A stretch of 64,000 bases of DNA. Source: Larus michahellis. Taxonomy: Eukaryota > Chordata > Aves > Charadriiformes > Laridae. This document shows positions 54,366-64,000 of this stretch, piece by piece; the stretch's first letter is position 1; the number at the start of each line of letters is the position of its first letter. A program made the translations under genes and the position numbers. The notes below the pieces were generated by a model, which saw only the letters and a list, made by a program, of their open reading frames with translations, had not been told where the DNA came from and did no database searches. Where the stretch lies: the NCBI RefSeq assembly GCF_964199755.1, contig NC_133929.1, positions 5,907,806 to 5,971,805 on the forward strand. The letters run 5' to 3'.

Positions 54366-55386
54366 ACTGCAAATTGCTAATAAATTTGAAATAGTCTAAA
54401 TTGCATCATGCTATTAAAATTTGTTAGCATTTCTTTGCAGACATGATGTAATCCATAATGGCTTATACCTTCGTTTTACACAGCATGTGTAAACAAGGTG
54501 TTAACTATGTTAACAAGGCAGGCAATATTGTCCTTCCTTAATTATTATATCACATACTCATGCTTATCTAGAACAACAGAGGAAGAGCTCTATCTGTGAC
54601 TTGTATTTTATTTAGGCACTGGATATGAGGCAAGATATTATTGCATCCTAGGAATAACTTCTGTCCATAGTTTCAATCTTATCTCTTGAGACACATGTGC
54701 AGAATAATTTAGATTACAAATAACTCTTCCTTCAATTTGCTAAAGTCACAAAACAAATTATATTTTCTAGAGTTTTGTCAGAAAGTTTCTGTTATTGTGA
54801 TTTTTAACACCCAGTATTAAGAGAAGGCTGCTGAAAACACCATTTAAATAATAATGTCTTTAGAAGGAAAAAAGACTAACTTGTATTGTTAGCATACAGC
54901 AGTCAAAAACTATAACTTTTCACAAGAGATGTTTGCAGTAGAATTTTTTACTTAAAATAAACATGTTGTTATTGATTACATATTTACATTGAAAACATTC
55001 AACATTTTAAAGATGTCAAGACTGTTCTATTCAGATAGAACAGAGACTTTGATAAGGAATTTTTTGCATATAGAAATGAAAACCTGATACAGTAGTGGCA
55101 AATGGTTCTACTTGGAATGCTGCAAAACTATTTTCTTGTCAACTTTAAAATGAAAGCAGTTTTCAGGGTGGGGATTAATGAACTTTCCTCATGGAGGGAA
55201 CTTCTACTTGACATGCAAATACCCATCAAAACATTTTGACTCGGGCTTCATTCTATGGTAAAGCTTTGCAAGTGTCTAAGAGGACTTCATATAATTGTAG
55301 CTGAAAACTAACTTTGCTATCAGTTCATTGTGAAAATAAATATTTCATCATTTTCTACATCTGCAAACCTCAGTCACCTTACCAAG
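54366..55386. other. AT-rich unique-looking sequence
   Basis: About 1 kb without recognised repeats, domains or long ORFs. Confidence 0.5.
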
Positions 55387-56143
55387 TGTGCTGGTTTGAG
55401 GTAAAGCAGAACTAATTTTCTGTTCAGTAATTTTACTTTGTAGCTAAGCCTCCTCTAACTGAACTCTCTGAAACTCTCTGAAATTAACAGCACATTGTGG
55501 AGACACTGTTCACTCTCAGAGTGATAAGACCTGATTAGTTGTAATTTATGCCAAAGAATGGTATGCAGAGAGGCTCTTGCTTATACTTATTGATATAACA
55601 ACCAAGGTCATCTAACTGTTATTTGTCCTGTTGGAGGATCGGAAGCAGAAAAGTATAAAGGGGTCACACCTGTGTGGAGGAGTGGACAGGACAGGTAACC
55701 CAAAACTGACCAACAAGGGTATTCCATCCCATCTGTATCACACTCAGTATAAAAGCTGAGGGATCAAAGGGTCCGCCTCTTTCTTCAATGGCCAGTGTCT
55801 GAGGAGGACTCCGTCTGTTCACCTGCCTTTAATCCCAATCCATGCATTCCTGACTCCAGATCCGGAATCCAGTTCCCATCCATCGATGAGTCCAGTCTGG
55901 GACTTTCCCAGTGCCTGCTGGTGATGTGATCATCATCCTGGGAGCCTGATATGGTTTTGTATATATTGTATCTATTTCATTATTTTCTTTTTATTATTTT
56001 ATTATTAATATTTTCATTAAAATAGTTTAGTTTCTTCTGAACTCATAAATCTCTTTCTCTCTCTCCCTCCTCTCCTTGGAGAGAGAGGTGGGGGAGAGCA
56101 TCTGTCATTCATCTCAGTGGCCAGTCTGGCCCAAATCATGACA
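55387..56143 (+). repeat. ERVL copy 3 5' LTR (757 bp)
   Basis: It starts TGTGCTGGTTTGAGG and ends CCCAAATCATGACA. It shares the promoter-like 'ataaaagctgaggg' and T-rich blocks with 7066-7657 and 49478-50060, and is longer by extra sequence around 55440-55560. Confidence 0.9.
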
Positions 56144-56150
56144 GATTTAT

Positions 56151-56168
56151 TGGTGCCCAACATGGGGC
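56151..56168 (+). promoter_or_regulatory. ERVL copy 3 primer-binding site
   Basis: 'tggtgcccaacatggggc', 7 nt after the LTR. Conserved in three elements in this window. tRNA not assigned. Confidence 0.75.
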
Positions 56169-56256
56169 TTGAGCGGAGCTTGACCTGGGCTCTGATAGAT
56201 TGCCTGAATAGTTAAAATTCCAGATTGCTCAGAAATCAAAACAGACAGCTCACACC

Positions 56257-56904
56257 ATGTCATTCTTAAGCCAAATGTTATATCATGCCTTTAGAGAGCT
56301 TTGTTTGAAGTTAATTGATGCAATGCTGCTTAACCTGCCAAATGTGTTGCATGGTTTATTTGCTCTTTGTGTTTGTATGTGGTGGTTTAAACGTGCTATT
56401 TTGATGTGGTTCAGAATACAGATGTATAATGTGGTTACTTGGATAACAGTTCTACCTGTATATCTCAGGCATCACGTGATGGATTCTATTACTAATTACA
56501 CTTTCAATTTTACCTGGGGAAAATTTACTTCACCCTTTAATGCTTATGCCAAAGTGACACCATCAGATGTAGGGGATGGAAACCTTTTGGACTGTTTTGA
56601 AACTGAATGTTACTTTCTTTAAATCATAATTTTATTGTCAATTTTCCTGAATGTGTTGCAGGGGTGGTTTCTTATTAAGAATCGTTTCAGGAGTAGGTAT
56701 AATATGCTGCTGCCACTCAAACCCCACAAGCCCCTACGCAGCCCATACTGCCACAAGCCACTCCCCTGCCCATACCAGCACAAGTTACTCCACTGCCTGC
56801 ACTGACACAAGTTACTCCGCAGCCTGTACCAGCACAGGCCACTCTGCAGCTTGCGGCAAAAGCTACTCCCCCGCCTGCACTGGCACAAGCTACTCTCATA
56901 CACC
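56257..56904 (+). pseudogene. gag: ERVL copy 3 gag N-terminus, cut by CR1
   Basis: ATG 56257 (caccATGTC) opens 121 codons with hydrophobic stretches and NYTFNFTWGKF, then TAA at 56620. The conserved hydrophobic continuation (LSIFLNVLQGWFLIK) lies beyond the stop. The proline-rich repeat (56715-56900) follows. Gag is truncated at about 56905, where an antisense CR1 begins. Confidence 0.7.
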
Positions 56905-57267
56905 ATTCATGGTTGGACAACTTGTCCAGAAGGATGCTGTGAGGGACAGTATCAAAAGCCTTACTAAAATCCAGGAAAACTACATCCACCGCCTTCCCTT
57001 CATACACTAGGTGGGTGACCTTATCTTAGAAGGATATCAAATTAATTAGACAGGACTTTCCCTGTTGTGAACCCATGTTGACCATGCCTGATGATTACAT
57101 TGTCCTTTAAATGCCTTTCAATAGCACCCAGTATGATCTTCTCCATAATTTTTCCAGGAACTGAGGTTAGACTAACAGGTCTGTAGTTACCTAGGTCTTT
57201 GGCCTTTTGTGTCTTCTCCCTGCATATACAAATTACAGCTCTGTAATCTTCCTGCAAAGCCTGACCT
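56905..57267 (-). mobile_element. CR1 LINE RT part (older subfamily), left of a nested CR1
   Basis: On minus: DYRAVICICREKTQKAK, then [30 protein letters not shown] and [19 protein letters not shown]. It is continuous in order with 58558-57514 if the insert at 57268-57513 is removed. Confidence 0.9.
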
Positions 57268-57513
57268 TATGGGCTCAAACTTGAGCATAGGAAGTTCCAC
57301 CTAAACATGAGGAGGAACTTCTTTACTTTGAGGGTGGCAGAGCACTGGAACAGGCTGCCCAGAGAGGTGGTGGAGTCTCCATCTCTGGAGACATTCAAAA
57401 CCCACCTGGATACTGTTCCTGTGCAACCTGCTCTAGGTGACCCTGTTCTGGCAGGGGGGTTGGACTAGATGATCTCCAGAGGTCCCTTCCAACCCTATGA
57501 TTCTATGATTCTA
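57268..57513 (+). mobile_element. CR1 LINE 3' end inserted into another CR1
   Basis: A 246-bp 3' terminal piece ends 'ctatgattctatgattcta'. It is flanked by TGACCT (57262-57267 and 57514-57519). It is almost the same sequence as 61893-62146. Confidence 0.9.
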
Positions 57514-58558
57514 TGACCTCACATCTAGAGATCATACAGCTTCTTTTTCTTCCTGAGCTCCACGAGGAGTTTCCTGTTCAGCCAAGCTAGTCTTTTGCCC
57601 CACTTGCTTGATTTGCAACACAACGGGATTGCCTGGTCCTGTGCTTTTAAAAGGTGGTTCTTAAAAACTGACCAGCACTCATAGACCACTAAGCTCTCAA
57701 AAGCAGATTCCCAGAGTACTCCACTAAATTGCTCCCTGAATAGCTTAAAGTTTGCTCTCCTGAAGTCCAGGGTAGCAACTCTGCTGTCTTTTTTTCTCAG
57801 TGCACTGAAATTTTTAAACTCAACCATTTCATGATCACTGTCACCAAGACAGCCACCTACCATCACATCTCCCACGAGTCCTTCTCTATTTACATACAAG
57901 TCTAGGAGGGCATCTTTCCTAGTAGGCTCTCTGAGCACTTGTGACAAGAAGTTATCATCTCCCACATACTTCAGAAATTTCACAGACTTGCTTGTCACAG
58001 CAGTATGGTATTCCCAGTTGATGCCTGGGAAGTTGAAATATCCCACAAGGACAAGGGCTACCGATCCAGAGATTGCCTATATATAACTCATCATTGCTAA
58101 CATCCTGGCTGGGTGATCGGTAGTAGACACTCACTACAACATCTCCTATGTTTTCCATCCCCCTAATCCTCACCCAGAGGCTCTTAACTACATCATCCCT
58201 AACTGTAAGGGCTGTACAGTCAAACCTCTCCCTTATATATGGTGCAACTCTTCCACCTTGCCTGCCCTGCCTATCTCTCCTGAACAGCCTGTAGCCCTCC
58301 ATCCCAGCACTCCAGTTGTGGGACTCATTCCACCAAGTCTAATACCAATGATATCGTAGCTCTGGGAACTGACCAACACTTCCAGTTCATCCTTTTTGTT
58401 TCTCATACTGCATGCATTGCTGTACAAGCATTTCAGATGTGCTCATAAGCCCTCAGTGCTCTGTGGAGCAGAGTAAATGCTCCCATTAGTATTGCCACCC
58501 TCAGGTGATGCCATGCCAACCCTTGGCTTACTTTCAGCTCTCCTGATGGTATCCCCTT
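57514..58558 (-). mobile_element. CR1 LINE endonuclease part, right of the nested CR1
   Basis: On minus: YSNACSMRNKKDELEVLV (endonuclease start), VAPYIRERFDCTAL, LWVRIRGM, YYRSPSQ, and GYFNFPGINWEYH (catalytic region; the usual GDFN reads GYFN). GDSDHEMVEF follows, then the linker KKKLYDL. Several frame changes. Confidence 0.9.
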
Positions 58559-59587
58559 GTATGCATGTGTGTGTGCACATGCATATATTTATTTATTTAT
58601 TCTCACTAGTGGACCTCCATTCTGTTCATCCAGAGAGGGGAGTGAGATGAGGCCATTGATGCGATCTGTGGTTGTGTGCATGTTGTGTATGTCTGTCTGT
58701 GTTATCTGTGTGGTTGGCTGTGTATATATGTATATATGTGGTGTATATGTGTGCTCTGTGTGCATATGCCTACTGGGAAATACATCTTCAGCCTTTATAC
58801 TGGTGGGACTCGGGTGCACAGAGCTGCAGCAACCTCACCTCTCTTGTGCTGTTGGATCAAACACAACATATTTTTCCTCTAACATGGAAGATCTGTAGGG
58901 CTTTAAAATTTACCAAAGACCAATTTGAGGTCTAGTCTTAAACACTAATCTATAAACACTTTGACAGAATTGTATAAAAGTTTTGCCAGATCATCTTATA
59001 AACACTTGTAGATTGGTATAGGAAGCACTCAATTAAAAAAAAAAAGTTTCCCACTAAAATTTAGCAGTCTGTAATTATTAGGATTGCTTTAATTTCTTTC
59101 ATTGAAGATGGAGGCTAACAGCCTCTAAAGGATCTAAGCAATTTAGCAGCCTGAGTTCTCTTGAATTTTTATGAGATTTAGACACTTTCAAAAACTTTAC
59201 CATGACTAAATGGTAACTTACTTCTAAATCAAGAGTAGTCTCCCACCCAGTATGATCCAATCATTTACTGCTCAAATACATAAATAGCAAATTGTTTTTC
59301 TAAAATATTTTATGATATTATCCTTAATTAGTCTGTACTTATATTAGCATTTTGTGCTGCAGAACATAAAGAGGCTAATTTGCTGTTGCCATACTTTTCA
59401 CTTTCAAAAAAAGAGAAAACCAGTTCCAAATGCCATCATCACCCCATGTAGGGAACATAGGTTATTATTGGTAATTACATATAACTGAGAAGATACAAAC
59501 TCCAATTTCAGGAGGAGGGTACTTAAGTATTTACAAAAGCTGAAGAACTTTATGAGATTGCTTATCAAACTGCTGATAAGCAACAAA
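58559..59587. other. TG-rich patch and unassigned AT-rich sequence
   Basis: 58560-58770 holds impure TG/TATG repeats ('gtgtgtgtgcacatgcatat', 'gtatatatgtatatatg'). The rest is AT-rich with no recognised element. Confidence 0.5.
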
Positions 59588-60031
59588 TAGGGAAGATGAT
59601 CAGAGGGGTGGAGCGCCTATGCTATGAAGACAGGCTGAGAGAGTTGGGGTTGTTCAGCCTGGAGAAGGGAAAGCTACAGGGAGACCTTACAGCAGCCTTC
59701 CAGTACCTAAAGGGGGCCTACAAGAAAGTGGAGAGGGACTTCTTACAAGGGCATGTAGTGATAGGATGAGGGGTAATGGTTTCAAACTGAAAGAGGGGAG
59801 ATTTAGATTGGATATTAGGAAGAAATTCTTTACTGTGAGGGTGGTGAGGCACTGGAACAGGTTGCTCAGGGAAGTTGTGGATGCCCCATCCCTGGAAGTG
59901 TTCAAGGCCAGGCTGGATGGGGCTTTGAGCAGCCTGGTCTAGAGGGAGGTGTCCATGCCCATTGGCAGGGGGGTTGGAACTAGATGATCTTTGAGGCCCC
60001 TTCCAACCTAAACCATTCTATGATTCTATGA
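59588..60031 (+). mobile_element. CR1 LINE 3' end
   Basis: ORF2 C-terminal codons ([14 protein letters not shown] region with changes), 3' UTR and a terminal 'ctatgattctatgaa'. 5'-truncated. Confidence 0.92.
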
Positions 60032-60234
60032 AATATGTCATCAAAAACGTTAATCTGAAGCCAAATCATCTTTAAAATGCAAACAACATTGTTTTCAAGA
60101 AATTTCTTCCAATTCTTGCCGGTTTATATACACAGTCATTAGGTGGACAAACACTCTTGTCTGTGACATAACTTTCTGAAAAGCTTAGACCATCCCACAG
60201 TCATCTTGATAATTTTTGATAGCGCACTGGGTCT

Positions 60235-60271
60235 GTCTGGGATGGAATTAACTTCCTTCACAGCAGCCCTT
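60235..60271 (+). repeat. Left half-piece of LTR family J
   Basis: 'ctgggatggaattaacttcc' matches 15805-15825. It is interrupted at 60272 by another LTR and resumes at 61520. Confidence 0.6.
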
Positions 60272-61519
60272 TGTCACAGGTAAATTTTTAAGAGAAGTCA
60301 TCATTAGGGGTTTAACTAAAAGGGTTTTATTAATGATCAAATGATGATCAAATGGTAATTAATCAATGATTGAATGAAAATCATAGAATCATAGAATCAA
60401 AGAACATGTTGGGTTGGAAGGGACCTTTAAAGGTCATCTAGCCCAACCCCCCTGCAGTCAGCAGGGACATCTTCAACTAGAGCAGGTTGCTCAGAGCCTC
60501 ATCAAGCCTGGCCTTGAATGTCTCCAGGGATGGGGCCTCCACCACCTCTCTGGGCAACCTGGGCCGGTGCCTCACCACCCTCAGTGTAAAGAACTTCTTC
60601 CTAATGTCTAATCTAAACCTACCCTGCTCTAGTTTAAAACCATTGCCCCTCGTCCTATCGCTACATACCCTTTCAAACAGCCCCTCCCCAGCTTCCTTGT
60701 AGGCCCCCCTTCAGGTAGGCCGCTATAAGGTCTCCCCAGAGCCTTCTCTTCTCCAGGCTGAAAAACCCCAGCTCTCTCAGCCTGTCTTCATAGGAGAGGT
60801 GCTCCAGCCCTCTGATCATCTTCGTGGCCCTCCTCTGGACCCGCTCCAACAGGTCCATGTCCTTCTTGTGCTGAAAGAAAAAATCAAATGGTAATCAAAT
60901 GGCAATTAAGCAATAATTGAATTTTAGTTAAACAGTGATTTAACAATGATCTGACAATGTTTTAAATGATGATTTAAAAGATAATTTAGACAGTGGATAA
61001 TTTAGATGGTGATTAGACAATGATTTAGATGATGATTTAGACAGTGGTCAAACACTCTACTACTTACTACACTTCTAATAATTAATCTAAGCTGGATATA
61101 TATAAATTACGCTAGCATACAATATACTTTTAGGTCTAATGTTACCTCGAGGAGTAACGTTGAGAGGCATCCCTGCTCAAGGGGGAGATCACTGCCGTGC
61201 AGCCTGCTACTATACAGGAGAGCTCAATGGGCTTGAAGGGGCTACAAATATTTATAGCATTAAGTGACTGACTCATAGTCAAACCCCTCTTTGGTGTATG
61301 CACAGCTGTGCAGCTGTAGCAGTTTTAGTTTTGTCTAGTCCCAGCTCAGGCTGGTACTGTTAGCTCCTGATAAGACATGACTAGATTCCTTAGTCCCTGA
61401 TATGGCCTAGCACAGTGCTCATGGTTTGCATAGCAAGGCTGATTTCAGTCAGGCCTACTTGTCAGTGATGCTTGAACCAAAGTACTGTTCACTCACTCAG
61501 AGCAGGTGCCTCCATCACA
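60272..61519 (-). repeat. LTR N, itself containing a CR1, inserted in LTR J
   Basis: Plus-strand ends are TGTCACAGG and CATCACA, with CCCTT / CCCAT flanks (imperfect duplication). A minus-strand 'cattaataaaaccc' near 60332 suggests minus orientation. It contains AT-rich degenerate repeats of 'gatgatttaga' and 'caaatggtaat' (60325-60378 and 60880-61060). Confidence 0.5.
60379..60873 (-). mobile_element. CR1 LINE 3' end inside LTR N
   Basis: On minus it ends 'tctatgattctatgattt'. The ORF2 C-terminus ([27 protein letters not shown]) is readable with a deletion near 60710. The flanking 'caaatggtaat' motifs on both sides show the interrupted repeat. Confidence 0.92.
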
Positions 61520-61570
61520 CCCATATGGTGCTGTGCTTTGCATCTGTACTCATTTTATATTTTGGAGCAT
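61520..61570 (+). repeat. Right half-piece of LTR family J
   Basis: 'ggtgctgtgctttgcatctg' matches 15838-15857 and would follow 60271 directly if LTR N were removed. Confidence 0.55.
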
Positions 61571-61888
61571 GTATTCACAGAATCACAGTGAAATATATGA
61601 AGTTAACATTCATTATTCTACCCTGTGTTGTATCAAGGCCATAAAATAACTTTTTTTTCTTTATTTGCATTACAATAATTTAAAAATCTACAAAGACCTA
61701 AGGAAGAAAAAATATTTCTAGATTATGAGTTAATACCATTCATACTTGGAGCAAAATTTTACAGGCCAAGTTACAAAATAATGAATATAAGGAACTGCAA
61801 AATAACTTAGCCAATGACAGTCCAAAACTGTGTGTAAACCTGAACTTTCTAATACTCTGGTGTGGTGGTAAAATTATTAATATTTAAA
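61571..61888. other. AT-rich unassigned sequence
   Basis: Nothing recognised. Confidence 0.5.
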
Positions 61889-62146
61889 GACGAGGTAATG
61901 GGCACAAACTTGAGCATAGGAAGTTCCACCTAAACATGAGGAGGAACTTCTTTACTTTGAGGGTGGCAGAGCACTGGAACAGGCTGCCCAGAGAGGTGGT
62001 GGAGTCTCCAACTCTGGAGACATTCAAAACCCACCTGGACACGTTCCTGTGCAACCTGCTCTAGGTGACCCTACTCTGGCAGTGGGGTTGGACTAGATGA
62101 TCTCCAGAGGTCCCTTCCAACCCCTACCATTCTGTGATTCTGTGAT
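61889..62146 (+). mobile_element. CR1 LINE 3' end
   Basis: Closely similar to 57268-57513 ('cttgagcataggaagttcca' onward), ending 'ctgtgattctgtgattt'. It lies 8 bp before LTR O. Confidence 0.92.
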
Positions 62147-62153
62147 TTGAGAG

Positions 62154-62655
62154 TGTTGTCCCAAAAGTGGGGTTGTTTACCCAGTGTGCAAGATGCCAAT
62201 GTGCACACAGAAAAGAGGTATTTATTTATCATATATTTGTGCAATTATGGGTGCTAGGTGGTAATTCACAAAGCTAGCACACCAATTCACAAAATCTACG
62301 GTATACTTATACGATTCAAAACACAGAAATACACGCCTTTAGTTATAATAATTGGTTAGTACCTTATCTTAACAATTCCTATTGGTTAGTATTATCCCTC
62401 GCTTTCATTTAAAGCTACAGTGTCTTTTGATCGATGTGCGCATGCTCTAATGGGGAGGGGGGGTAAATCTGCTCAGTCTCTATTTGAGTCAGTGATCACT
62501 ATCTCCCGCTGCCGCCTTTACCTTTCCCCCAGTTACCGCAGATCTTTGCTGACTGCTGCTTTAGCAATTATCCAGCTTTCGGTGCCTCCTGGGGTAGGAT
62601 ATTCCCTTTTTATCAGTCTTTAGTTCCTCTTCAAGGACATAGTCCTGCTTCACAA
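62154..62655 (-). repeat. LTR family O, left copy (minus)
   Basis: The reverse complement aligns with 62766-63301 over nearly its whole length: TGTGAAGC start; shared 'catgcgcacatc', 'aactttaaatgaaag' and 'accaata' blocks; and 'tggtgtcttgcacac'-type end. Blocks differ noticeably, so the two are independent or old copies. Confidence 0.75.
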
Positions 62656-62765
62656 TGATGCACTTTAAAAAGGTAGAATGTACTTTTAAAAAGGTAGAAT
62701 GTATTTTAGAAGGTAGAATCTCTTACTAAGCAAGAGCAAAGAGCTGCAAAAAGGTTACAAGGCCT
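62656..62765 (+). repeat. Spacer with three TTTTAAAAAGGTAGAATGTA-like repeats
   Basis: Three ~20-bp tandem units (62663-62715) lie between the two head-to-head LTR O copies. Confidence 0.65.
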
Positions 62766-63301
62766 TGTGAAACTGGACACTTGGTATAAACAATAAATGC
62801 CTTGCTAATGAATATACCCTTGAAGAAGAACAGAAGACTGATAACAAGGGAACCTTCCTCCACAGGAGGTGCCAAAACCCGGCTGAAAGCCGGACAGCTG
62901 CTGGACGAAGCATAAAGTCAACAAAGATTTCCAGTAACTGGGAGTGGGAGATCGCAACCACCAACTCAATTAGAGACTGAACAGGACTACCTCCCCCCAC
63001 GGTGCTGGAGCATGCGCACATCAATTAAAGGACATTGTAACTTTAAATGAAAGTGAGAGACTGTACTAACCAATAGAAACTGTTAAGACAAGGTACTAAC
63101 CAATAATTATAATTAAGGGTGTGTATTTCTGTGTTTTGAACTTTATAAATATTCCAAGGAGTTTGCAGACCGGTATGCTAGCTTTGTGGATTACCATCTA
63201 GCACCTATCTCTGCAGAAATGATTTAAATAAATACTTCTACTCTGTGTGTACATTGGTGTCTTGCACACAGGGTAAACGACCCTGCTTTGGGACATCAGC
63301 A
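62766..63301 (+). repeat. LTR family O, right copy (plus)
   Basis: It starts TGTGAAACTGG. It has a TATA-like 'actttataaatattcc' near 63142 and 'ttaaataaatacttc' near 63224, so plus orientation. The end is near 'gggacatcagca'. No retroviral genes adjoin. Confidence 0.75.
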
Positions 63302-64000
63302 AGACCTTTGTAACCTTTCTGTGGCTCTTTGTTCTTGTTCAGAGGAAAATTCCATTTTCTAAAGTACACCAAGAGGTCTAAGAAGTTTATCCTAACTAAA
63401 AGAACATTCATTTCGACTAAAAGCTAAGAGTCTGTGTTTGTTTCCAACTCCCCACTTCTGAGCTAAAATAATACAGGGTGTGCCACTCTTACAGGCTCCA
63501 CCAAGAGCCATCTCTCCGTATTGTTACATTATTTACTGTTTGAGTCCTTCTTAGAATTGTGGCAGTTAGCAAGCTACTTAAGGAGTCCATCCCTCCCAGG
63601 GATGGATACCTGGTTTTGTTAAGATTGAAATGATTGTTTTCCTCACCTCTTTCATATTTTTTTTTCTGAAACAGTATATAGGTTAGGTCTCTGCAATGAC
63701 TTGGCAGAGAACAGGGGAGCAGAGGGGGAGATGCTGTCTGAATGTTCTCTTACTATGATCATAGTTAATCAAACTTCAGTCTGACCTGTCCTAAATTGTG
63801 CTTGTGTTATTACACACTTGGAGTCCCCAGATTTTCTGACACTGGTAAATACTGGATAAAGCAGGACAAACTCATAAATAGCTTCTCTTACACAACATAT
63901 TTCTCTAATTGTGTATAGGGATTATGTAGAAAGAACAAATAGTAAAATCAAGATTAATGTGTGACCTAGTTTAGTGTTCAGCATTTCACTTAAACTGAAA
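63302..64000. other. Unassigned sequence to window end
   Basis: No recognised repeat, gene or signal. Confidence 0.5.

Noticed and set aside
58557..58898. 113-codon Cys/Val-rich ORF
   Set aside because: It is driven by TG/TATG repeats, with no domain and overlapping open frames.

Overview
The window looks like a gene-poor, repeat-saturated stretch of a bird genome. The evidence is (i) at least ten CR1-type LINE fragments, whose 3' ends carry short ATTCTRTG-like repeats, and (ii) many LTR elements of avian types: an ERVL-like (class III) family, two gammaretrovirus-like elements with proline-tRNA-type primer sites, a betaretrovirus-like element, and elements with alpharetrovirus-like envelope remnants. 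I see no convincing host gene, tRNA, rRNA or CRISPR array. The density and nesting suggest heterochromatin or a W-like chromosome, but that is inference. The bird species cannot be named from this sequence.

Layout. 1-2234: ERVL-like element on +, with gag joined to late reverse transcriptase (RT) by an internal deletion. 2235-3976: two CR1s, tail-first minus then plus. 4208-5008, 9361-9894 and 53489-54365: three copies of one LTR family (G). 6010-7065: minus CR1 abutting an ERVL solo LTR (7066-7657). 8745-9360: a folded-back CR1. 10032-12300: an LTR followed by a decayed ERVL-type gag. 12771-13156: a further LTR. 15789-17443: an ERVL-related leader and gag with 13-residue repeats.

17467-26375: one pyrimidine-rich array now split into four pieces by three LTR insertions. 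The largest is element C (19711-26225, minus, TSD CCTC), a gammaretrovirus-like provirus. It has near-identical LTRs, an env frame broken by a single stop, an RT fragment fused in frame to the integrase end, and an unusual cysteine-paired frame between integrase and env.

26840-50060 is a nest of insertions. A plus CR1 (27387-35363) is split by element D (28728-35145, minus, TSD CACAAA). D is a beta-like provirus containing foreign alpha-like env and LTR pieces. Next to it lies ERVL copy 2 (35364-50060, minus). ERVL copy 2 holds solo LTR P (TSD CATGAG) and plus-strand element E (36818-46266). E in turn holds LTR F (38488-39127) and minus-strand gamma-like element B (39867-44588).

50080-64000: env/LTR remnants, a second CR1 subfamily (51138-52710), a third LTR G, ERVL copy 3 (55387-56903), a CR1 inside a CR1 (56905-58558), more CR1 ends, an LTR inside an LTR (60272-61519) and a head-to-head LTR pair (62154-63301).

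Nothing here appears to be a working host pathway. The proviruses are broken, chiefly by loss of pol. B and C kept most of env while losing most of pol.
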